From assembly GCA_014238445.1 (NCBI GenBank), contig JABABC010000157.1, forward strand, positions 1 through 16,472: a stretch of DNA of 16,472 bases. The letters are read 5' to 3'. The notes below the pieces were generated by a model. The model saw nothing but the letters and a program-made list of their open reading frames with translations, ran no database searches and had not been told where the DNA came from. Positions 1-5,565 of the stretch are shown here, in pieces. The DNA is from Coxiellaceae bacterium. GTDB taxonomy: Bacteria > Pseudomonadota > Gammaproteobacteria > Coxiellales > Coxiellaceae. Within the stretch, counting starts at the first letter, position 1. Each line of letters starts with the position of its first letter. The position numbers and the translations under genes are program-made.

Positions 1-710
1 CTTTTTATGGATAATTCATTAGGCATGCTGTTCATGCAAAGACGAGTAATATCACTCACCACAGTTTTTGATATAATATCACCATGAGTTGAAATGGTGT
101 GAATATAAAGCAATAAATGATCCCATCGATTTCTTAATGCTGTATCGTAACGTGCTTCACTAACACATTGCTTATTCATGGCTTGGCGCACATCCTCAGA
201 TGCTTTATCGATGACAGTTTTATTTTTTTCTATCAAGCAAGGTAGTCCTTCTAGTCTATGGCGATTGTTTTCTATTAATTGATCGAAACAATCATCAAAC
301 TGTTCTCTCCGCAGCCTTCTTTCTTCTTCAAATGAAGAGTCAAATGAAGAGAAAGGGGAGAGATCAAATGTTACTGAACGTTGTTTTTTTTCTTCTTCAG
401 CTGACTCAAGGGGATTGAATAATCCTAACAATAATTGAGATTTCGTAGCGGTGGTTGATAATTCCACTGCTGTGTTTGTGATCGCCAAGTGGAACCAATT
501 AAGGAAAGGGAGCGCTGAACCCTGAGGAGGAGGACGACTGACCTTTGACTTCAATAGAGCCTGTACATCTAGCTTGGGTTCGGTTTGTCGTGGCACCTTC
601 TCAGGCACTAATCGAAGGCCCATTACAGGTTGCTTGGTTGAGTCTTTGAACTGGGTTTTTCGCAGAGGGAACAAAAAAGTGGATGGTTTCATACTGAGAG
701 GGCGCGTCAT
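1..710 (-). CDS. Orphan hypothetical protein, C-terminus beyond window edge
   Basis: An open frame runs from an ATG at 710 to the left edge without a stop (236 codons plus two bases), so the gene is 3'-truncated by the window. An in-frame TAG lies nine codons upstream of the ATG, which limits the start to 710 or the second Met at 692. Neither has a convincing Shine-Dalgarno sequence. The protein begins MTRPLSMKPSTFLFPLRK, has no signal peptide or membrane helix, is polar and Pro-rich for about 65 residues, has an acidic Ser/Phe-rich stretch (SPFSSFDSSFEEE), and then becomes helical and charged (ERRLRREQFDDCFDQLIENN), as in a coiled coil. I recognise no family. A soluble, orphan, charged helical protein would suit a secreted effector of an intracellular bacterium, but that is speculation. 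It is probably real given its length and reading-frame continuity. Confidence 0.72.
   Translation of the reverse strand, partial: MTRPLSMKPSTFLFPLRKTQFKDSTKQPVMGLRLVPEKVPRQTEPKLDVQALLKSKVSRPPPQGSALPFLNWFHLAITNTAVELSTTATKSQLLLGLFNPLESAEEEKKQRSVTFDLSPFSSFDSSFEEERRLRREQFDDCFDQLIENNRHRLEGLPCLIEKNKTVIDKASEDVRQAMNKQCVSEARYDTALRNRWDHLLLYIHTISTHGDIISKTVVSDITRLCMNSMPNELSIK
328..351. repeat. Perfect 12-bp tandem duplication inside the orphan gene
   Basis: TCAAATGAAGAG occurs twice head to tail (328-339 and 340-351). Read on the minus strand it encodes the repeated Ser-Ser-Phe-Asp/Glu element in the acidic middle of the orphan protein. It keeps the frame (+4 residues) and may be a recent slippage duplication. 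Confidence 0.8.
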
Positions 711-723
711 TTTTAGTATGCAG

Positions 724-751
724 ATGTTAAATGTCTAGCCATAGATTGCAA
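724..751 (-). promoter_or_regulatory. Candidate sigma70 promoter for the orphan gene at 1-710
   Basis: On the minus strand TTGCAA (746-751) is followed after 16 bases by TAACAT (724-729), each matching four of six consensus positions. Transcription would begin only about 7 bases before the ATG at 710. That is unusually short and would favour the Met at 692 or near-leaderless initiation. The call is weak and rests on motif matching in AT-rich DNA. Confidence 0.3.
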
Positions 752-837
752 GGTTTTAAGAGGATATCTATCTAGTTAATTTTTCTTTAATGTGAAATGG
801 CGGGACAGCCAATGATGTGTGCGCGTCTCATTATCCA

Positions 838-1262
838 TCATAGGTACTTATTCGACGACATTGGGTATCGATGCGCTCTTATTCTTTCAATGTACTCTGC
901 TAGTTGCTCCCCGACAGCCTGGAGACTCGGACCTTTTTTGGAAAAAAATCCCTCACGCACAGACGCATGATTTTTATTTTTATTTTTAATAGGAGGGAAG
1001 GCTCGCATATCTTCAAGGTTGGTGTCACTACTGGCTTGGACAGGATGAATTGTATCCCCACGCACGTTATTAAAAATGATCCACGAAAAAACACTCTTCA
1101 TTTTCTTCGGCGGCGATATCGACCTCATAGCATCCTCTAACTTGGTGTACCTCTGAGCATTAATTGCCTCTACAGCAGCTTTATCATCTCCTACTTGTAG
1201 CTCTCATTCCTTATTGCGAGCTATTTTTACACAAAAAACCTGTTGATGGGTTGGCGCTGACC
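838..1262 (-). pseudogene. Decayed hypothetical gene with internal TGA and no usable start
   Basis: This fills most of the 590-base gap between the orphan gene and the DUF192 gene. An open minus-strand frame ends in TGA at 838-840. The only ATG gives 96 residues from 1128, but the same frame stays protein-like upstream (ELQVGDDKAAVEAINAQRY, then TKLEDAM) with no ATG, GTG or TTG before an in-frame TGA near 1204-1206. Beyond that TGA the frame still reads plausibly (QQVFCVKIARNKE) back to another stop. The C-terminal part is helical and charged (GPSLQAVGEQLAEYIERIRA). The simplest reading is a nonsense-mutated remnant of a longer orphan gene on the same strand as the 1-710 gene. Alternatives are a short real gene from 1128, an ATT start, or chance openness. 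No family is recognised. Confidence 0.45.
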
Positions 1263-1300
1263 TGTGTTACGATGACCCTAGAAACACTGAGGATGAACGT

Positions 1301-1777
1301 GTGTTTAAATTAGTATCGTATCAAAAGACCCACAAGAAGCGATGGAGCAAGCATTATTGTTACAGTATTCTCCCCCTATCGCTTTTACTCACCAACACGA
1401 GTCTCGCAAAGACTCCATGTCAAATCGCTAGCATCGGCAAGCATGAAGTCTGCCTAGAGATTGCAGATACCCCTCAAAAAAGGCAACTGGGATTAATGAA
1501 TCGACGCACCCTACCTAACAACCAAGGCATGCTCTTTACCTGGGAAAATAGTCAAACAAGGTGTTTCTGGATGAAAAACACACCGATCAACTTAGACATT
1601 GCTTTTTTAACTGCTGATTTTAAAATAACATCTATACAGTCATTGCAAGCCAACTCCAACAAACGAACCTGCTCACAACAGCCGGCACGCTATGCACTAG
1701 AAATGCCCGCCAACTGGTTTACAAAAAACCAGATCAGCAAAAGTGATACGCTTAATGGCCTTAAAGAACTTCGCTAA
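1301..1777 (+). CDS. Secreted DUF192-domain protein
   Basis: This is a 158-residue exported protein of the DUF192 family, small beta-barrel proteins of unproven function found across bacteria and archaea. Residues 1-36 form a signal peptide with an extended basic n-region (KTHKKRWSK), a hydrophobic core (YSILPLSLLL) and a likely cleavage after Ser-Leu-Ala (34-36). The domain covers about 46-150 and carries the family hallmarks QLGLMNRRTLP, GMLFTW, FWMKNTPINLDIAFL and YALEMPANWF. Cysteines at 40, 51, 88 and 124 could form periplasmic disulfides. The start is GTG: GAGG at 1289-1292 sits 8 bases upstream, while the nearby ATG at 1293 reaches a stop within seven codons. It stands alone, convergent with the next gene and 23 bases from that gene's stop. 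Length is normal for a DUF192 protein plus signal peptide. Confidence 0.9.
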   Translation: MFKLVSYQKTHKKRWSKHYCYSILPLSLLLTNTSLAKTPCQIASIGKHEVCLEIADTPQKRQLGLMNRRTLPNNQGMLFTWENSQTRCFWMKNTPINLDIAFLTADFKITSIQSLQANSNKRTCSQQPARYALEMPANWFTKNQISKSDTLNGLKELR

Positions 1778-1800
1778 AGCATGGAGTTAATAGGAGCAAC

Positions 1801-2547
1801 CTATACGTTATTAGGGCCATAAATAAGAACGGCAGGCTCAGGCTCACGAAGATCTTGCAACCTTGGATCGGCTGTTACTGCAGAAACTACCGCTGCCTCT
1901 GGTAGTTCGTTATTACTGACGCCTGCATTGATTGCAGCACTTAAAGGATTCTCCTTTGAACCTTCATCCCTGAGCATCACTACCGCTGGACAAGGGTCAT
2001 TGCTTCTCCACGCAGGTGCGGCTGTCACATTAAAGGATGAAATGCGCACATAGCAAACACTCAGAAAGCCTTGCACCACCCCCACAGGAAGCAGCGTTGC
2101 AGCAGAACCACTCATAAAACATAATGTCATCTGACTCACTGTCATGGAAGATTCGTTGAACGCAGCAAGAACAATATGGCCTAATAAACCACAAAGAGTT
2201 TGTCTGGCCGTGTATCTCATCACACCTTTCAAGAGCCCCCCAAAATCATTCTCTCGCCTTGCTTCACTTTCACTACCGACGATAGAAATGCAATACCTAA
2301 GATCATAAGCAAACAATAAACTACCTATCAAAAATCCGCCCAAAGCACCCGCTTGAGCCAGCTGAAGAGTACTGGAATGCTGAGGTATAATCCCTGAGCC
2401 AACCACACCACTGAATGAACATGTTATCGCTGCGAAAAATGTCGAGCACAATATTAAAGACAATGACACTGGCTCCCTTTCTGGGCCTATCGCTGGCTCC
2501 CTTGGGTCTATCACTAGTGCCCTTACTAGATCTACATTATCTTGCAT
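1801..2547 (-). CDS. Orphan integral membrane protein, about four TM helices
   Basis: A 248-residue protein of no family I recognise. I start it at the ATG at 2547, which has GAGG six bases upstream. An in-frame GTG at 2559 would add four residues but lacks a good ribosome site. The N-terminal 27 residues carry a degenerate Pro/Arg/Glu heptapeptide repeat. Hydrophobic segments follow at about 27-50, 66-90, 115-135 and 138-165, with a basic, acidic-mixed loop (SESEARREN) between the second and third. The C-terminal third (about 170-248) is soluble, Ala/Pro/Glu-rich and low in complexity. It has no signal for enzymatic function and no conserved polar motif in the helices. It is monocistronic, convergent with the DUF192 gene and divergent from the His/Cys-rich membrane gene. 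A lineage-specific membrane protein or host-membrane-targeted effector is conceivable but unsupported. Confidence 0.7.
   Translation of the reverse strand: MQDNVDLVRALVIDPREPAIGPEREPVSLSLILCSTFFAAITCSFSGVVGSGIIPQHSSTLQLAQAGALGGFLIGSLLFAYDLRYCISIVGSESEARRENDFGGLLKGVMRYTARQTLCGLLGHIVLAAFNESSMTVSQMTLCFMSGSAATLLPVGVVQGFLSVCYVRISSFNVTAAPAWRSNDPCPAVVMLRDEGSKENPLSAAINAGVSNNELPEAAVVSAVTADPRLQDLREPEPAVLIYGPNNV
2467..2529 (-). repeat. Degenerate 21-bp repeat encoding an N-terminal heptapeptide
   Basis: Three adjacent imperfect units encode VRALVID, PREPAIG and PEREPV at residues 7-27 of the membrane protein, the last with one extra codon. At DNA level the second and third units share CTGGCTCCCTT and CTATC blocks on the plus strand. 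It looks like an old in-frame tandem expansion. Confidence 0.5.
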
Positions 2548-2825
2548 AAACAACCTCACGCATACACACCACTTGCGTTCAAATAAACAGTCAGTTAGGT
2601 GTTATAATATAATCAATTACATTAATAAACCCTCCGCCTAATAATTAACAAATCCTTAAGAAAAAAGAAAACCGACCCAATACCACCCTCCACTCGAACG
2701 TCTGTTGATACCACGTTTGATAAGTGAGCCAGAAATAAAATGGACGAACAGAGAGCATCTGCACATAAACGACCCACTATTCGCTCAGACCGCTTATTAA
2801 GAAGGCATTAAATCCATACTGTAGA

Positions 2826-4151
2826 TTGCACACACAAACATCTTCTGGCTTAATCAGCCCTCATTCTCACCAAGAGACATTGAATCCCATGACGCCAAAA
2901 CACTTAGAAGACAACCTTCACACTGACAGAGCGTTTGTCAACAAGAAGCATGAAATGCTCATACAAAGCGTCATAGCCGTCATCTACACCTTTCCCTTTG
3001 CCATGAACGCTTTCGAACTGCATCAGACCATGGATGACAGCCATCTACCCCACCCTCTAATCATCGTTTTACAGATACTCAATGGTTTAGCCCCTATCAG
3101 CATTCTCTCTATTGGCTATCACCTTTACGGAAAACACACGTATGCCGTTCTTAGCGGAGAGGACATTAGAGCGTTAGAGTCACATATGCAACCTATTAAA
3201 ACCCACCTTGAGTCTAATCAAAATCAATCCACATCAGAATCTTTTAATTTATCAACCTCTCTACTCAAAGACACGGAACAAGGGTCTACCAATAAAAGTG
3301 AGGGATCATCTATTAGACAACCGCCATTCACGCGGTTCCAAAAGGGACTCTTATTGTTAGTCTTAACTGCCGTGACATTCCCTTTAGGATGGACAAAGTC
3401 GTACGCCTTATCTAATGTATTAGGTCAAGCAGCTCGCATCCCTTGGCTGGGGGTCTATTCACTGATTGACGCTGCACCTCACATTAATCATTTGGACTAC
3501 TACCAAGATGCTAACCAGTTAGTGACAGAACGACTCAATCAACAAGCCTACCTCAAAATCGTGTCAGTACTCCTTCTGATGATCGGACATGCCGCGGAAG
3601 ATATGATCGACTTTGACAATACCCAACAAACCTTGCTGAACCTCTCACCCACCGTCTTTAAATGTTGGCTAGGGCTAGGCATTGCAGCTGAGATGCTCAG
3701 CGCCTACGTGGAATCGGTTGTGCATTCTGAAGACGCTCATGCACATCATCACAACGCGAGCACTTGCGCCACCCTCACCCCTCGCGTGATCATTGTGTTA
3801 GGCCAAATGGCCACAGCCGCCTACAACCTTATCACGACACTCGATGAACACCCCGAGGCAATGCAGTCACCCCAAATGCTGCCCTTTATTCTACTGTCAT
3901 TTCTAGGCTATGCTTTTATTGGCTGGGAAACCATTCACCACCTGAACCATGATCACAATGACCATGAAGACCATCAACCTTGCGGTGGGCATAATCACCC
4001 CACATCAAATAAGAGTACAGGTAAGCCTTGTGATGATAACAGCGTGTGTTGTAATTCGCCTGCTCTGTTTAACCCGCTAAATGAGATCTATTGCGGCGAG
4101 TGCACAACACCTCCTCCAGGGACAACACCTGACAAATTAAACTTTTGCTAA
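2826..4151 (+). CDS. Orphan polytopic membrane protein with His-rich and Cys-rich segments
   Basis: A 441-residue protein if started at the TTG at 2826, or 420 if at the ATG at 2889. Neither has a clear ribosome site, and an in-frame TAA at 2766 bounds the start. Hydrophobic segments are seen at about 45-64, 77-101, 173-190, 242-257, 278-298, 319-338 and 351-370. A polar Ser/Asn/Gln-rich insert of roughly 60 residues (about 110-170) separates the second and third. Two His clusters flank the last helices: HSEDAHAHHH (300-309) and HHLNHDHNDHEDH (371-383). The tail holds cysteines at 386, 402, 408, 409, 423, 426 and 441. Such His/Asp/Cys stretches commonly bind Zn, Ni, Co or Cu in metal transporters. 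However, I see no signature of the CDF, ZIP, NiCoT or P-type ATPase families, so no transport function is assigned. The 3' end overlaps the convergent lepB by 15 bases. Confidence 0.75.
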   Translation: MHTQTSSGLISPHSHQETLNPMTPKHLEDNLHTDRAFVNKKHEMLIQSVIAVIYTFPFAMNAFELHQTMDDSHLPHPLIIVLQILNGLAPISILSIGYHLYGKHTYAVLSGEDIRALESHMQPIKTHLESNQNQSTSESFNLSTSLLKDTEQGSTNKSEGSSIRQPPFTRFQKGLLLLVLTAVTFPLGWTKSYALSNVLGQAARIPWLGVYSLIDAAPHINHLDYYQDANQLVTERLNQQAYLKIVSVLLLMIGHAAEDMIDFDNTQQTLLNLSPTVFKCWLGLGIAAEMLSAYVESVVHSEDAHAHHHNASTCATLTPRVIIVLGQMATAAYNLITTLDEHPEAMQSPQMLPFILLSFLGYAFIGWETIHHLNHDHNDHEDHQPCGGHNHPTSNKSTGKPCDDNSVCCNSPALFNPLNEIYCGECTTPPPGTTPDKLNFC

Positions 4152-4988
4152 ATTATTATCGTGATGATTAATATGAGTAGGTGTTTGATCTAACGTATCA
4201 CCAATCCGATTCCAGCGGATTTTATGCAACCAATCTGCACGGGAATTCCAGCTCATCAAAATAAACTGAGCTTGTCCAAAAAAAGCATTCTCTGGCACAA
4301 AACCCCAGCTACGACCATCATCCGAGTTATCCCGGTTATCCCCTATCATTAAGTAATGCCCTTTAGGCACAACTAAATCATAAAAATTAATCGCTGGGCG
4401 GTTTGGATTTCGATAAATTTTATGAATCACACCACCTAGGTTTTCTTGATACACTTTGACTGGCCATGAACGACCATCCTGACTGTAATCGGTTGCGTCA
4501 CCTAAAAACGTTTGCGGGCAAGCTTTCCCATTAATATAAAAAACTTTATCAATATAACTGATATGATCACCAGGCAATCCCACCGTGCGTTTTACAAATT
4601 GCACCGCTGGATTCACCGGATAATTAAATAATGCAATCTGACCTCGCTTTGGATGACCAACAGCTTTCAACACCGTATTCCAGACCGGCATATGGAAGCC
4701 ATAGTTATACTGTGTCACCACAATCATATCTCCCGGCAAGATCGTCGGTGACAATGATCCCGTCGGAACACGAAATGGCTGCACGGCAAATGAGCGAATC
4801 AAGAAAACAATCAATAATATAGGGAAAAATGCACGGGCATAATCAATCACCGGTGGGAGCGTAGATCGTTTAGCCGCTTCAATTCCGTTATGGCGTCGTC
4901 GCCATAACAAAAAACACCCATCAACAAAAACAATGACTCCACTAAACACCGTTAGTACTAATAAAATTAAAGGAAAATTGAATGACAT
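4137..4988 (-). CDS. lepB: Signal peptidase I
   Basis: This inner-membrane serine protease (EC 3.4.21.89) removes signal peptides from secreted preproteins at the periplasmic face through a Ser/Lys dyad. The 283-residue length is typical. Two N-terminal hydrophobic segments (about 5-29 and 50-65) are separated by a basic cytoplasmic loop (WRRRHNGIEAAKR). Catalytic Ser78 lies in VPTGSLSPT (box B) and general-base Lys133 in FVKRTVGLPGD (box D). Box E is GDNRDNSDDGRSWGFVP from 216. AAGG lies eight bases before the ATG. It follows the small membrane-anchored gene by only 17 bases and is probably co-transcribed with it. The usual lepA, rnc and era neighbours are absent here: downstream is a convergent orphan gene whose end overlaps lepB by 15 bases. 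The C-terminal tail (TPTHINHHDNN) lies in the overlap region and beyond the conserved fold. Confidence 0.97.
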   Translation of the reverse strand: MSFNFPLILLVLTVFSGVIVFVDGCFLLWRRRHNGIEAAKRSTLPPVIDYARAFFPILLIVFLIRSFAVQPFRVPTGSLSPTILPGDMIVVTQYNYGFHMPVWNTVLKAVGHPKRGQIALFNYPVNPAVQFVKRTVGLPGDHISYIDKVFYINGKACPQTFLGDATDYSQDGRSWPVKVYQENLGGVIHKIYRNPNRPAINFYDLVVPKGHYLMIGDNRDNSDDGRSWGFVPENAFFGQAQFILMSWNSRADWLHKIRWNRIGDTLDQTPTHINHHDNNLAKV

Positions 4989-5005
4989 ACAGACTACCTT
5001 GCGTG

Positions 5006-5446
5006 TTATTCCGTCGAAGAAATAAAATTAATATTGAGCTCGTCAGGCACCTCAGCATAGAATGCATACCCCATCAGGTAATAACTATTCAATGCTGCGC
5101 CCTCTTGGCCGCCACCATACATTAAATTAAAGACCATCCCATTAGCACCCACAGTAGCTGCTAATGACTGCGCCTTAACGACCATTCGAGCTTGATCAAC
5201 ACGCTGATTCGCACCCCTGGCTGCGTGCATCTCAATCGTGATACGGCCCAACTTTTGATATTCAGCAGGCAGCGCACGATAAATGCGAACTTGATTGGGT
5301 GAAATCGGCGCTTTAATGACCTTAGCCGGTAAGATAATACCGTGAGGTGCGAATGCGGGCTTAGGGATAAAATGCATCATAGCTAAAACAACAAGCAGCG
5401 CCAACACGACAGCAACCGTTTGAGAGAGGGTGGATTCAGAACGCAC
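5006..5446 (-). CDS. Small membrane-anchored periplasmic protein upstream of lepB
   Basis: A 146-residue protein starting at GTG, with AAGGAG five bases upstream, which decides the start. Residues 9-27 are a hydrophobic anchor or signal segment (VAVVLALLVVLAMMHF) and there is no lipobox cysteine. The periplasmic part contains VRIYRALPAEYQKLGRI followed by a helix (DQARMVVKAQSLAATVGAN) and MVFNLMYGGG. This arrangement, a short strand with KLG, a helix, then GAN before a hydrophobic strand, recalls RcsF/DUF4156-like periplasmic proteins, but the two cysteine pairs of RcsF are missing, so I give that only as a structural hint. It precedes lepB by 17 bases and shares its promoter, so it is likely co-expressed with the secretion machinery. 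Function is unknown. Confidence 0.8.
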   Translation of the reverse strand: MRSESTLSQTVAVVLALLVVLAMMHFIPKPAFAPHGIILPAKVIKAPISPNQVRIYRALPAEYQKLGRITIEMHAARGANQRVDQARMVVKAQSLAATVGANGMVFNLMYGGGQEGAALNSYYLMGYAFYAEVPDELNINFISSTE

Positions 5447-5482
5447 AGCGACTCCTTGAGCTCATATGATTAGCGATCTTCG

Positions 5483-5488
5483 ATTATA
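5483..5488 (-). promoter_or_regulatory. Predicted -10 element for the 146-aa gene and lepB
   Basis: A perfect TATAAT on the minus strand, preceded by ATGCG, would place transcription start near 5476, about 30 bases before the GTG at 5446. No good -35 hexamer is seen at 16-18 bases (TTTTAC at 17 is poor), so it may rely on an activator or on the upstream TG. Confidence 0.5.
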
Positions 5489-5530
5489 CGCATTCGACCC
5501 AACAAGTAAAATAACGGCTCTCACTCCAAT

Positions 5531-5550
5531 AAAAAGATCAAACACTGATC
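5531..5550 (-). terminator. Weak intrinsic terminator after the RND pump gene
   Basis: Just past the pump's stop codon the minus strand reads GATCA, GTGTT loop, TGATC, then five T. The stem is only 5 bp and AT-rich, so efficiency may be low, but the position between two same-strand transcription units fits. Confidence 0.4.
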
Positions 5551-5565
5551 ATTGTCATCAGGTGA

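Noticed and set aside
904..1140. Plus-strand 78-codon open frame between the orphan gene and the DUF192 gene
   Set aside because: It lacks a convincing ribosome site, its composition is not protein-like, and it is antisense to the better minus-strand frame at 838-1200.
2603..2608. TATAAT in the divergent intergenic region, as a plus-strand -10
   Set aside because: There is no matching -35 at 16-18 bases, the position is over 200 bases from the plus-strand start, and the surrounding DNA is AT-rich on both strands.
2740..2811. 23-codon small ORF (MDEQRASAHKRPTIRSDRL...) just before the His/Cys-rich gene
   Set aside because: It has no clear ribosome site and no recognisable peptide signal. It could be an upstream leader peptide, but a 23-codon frame is expected by chance.
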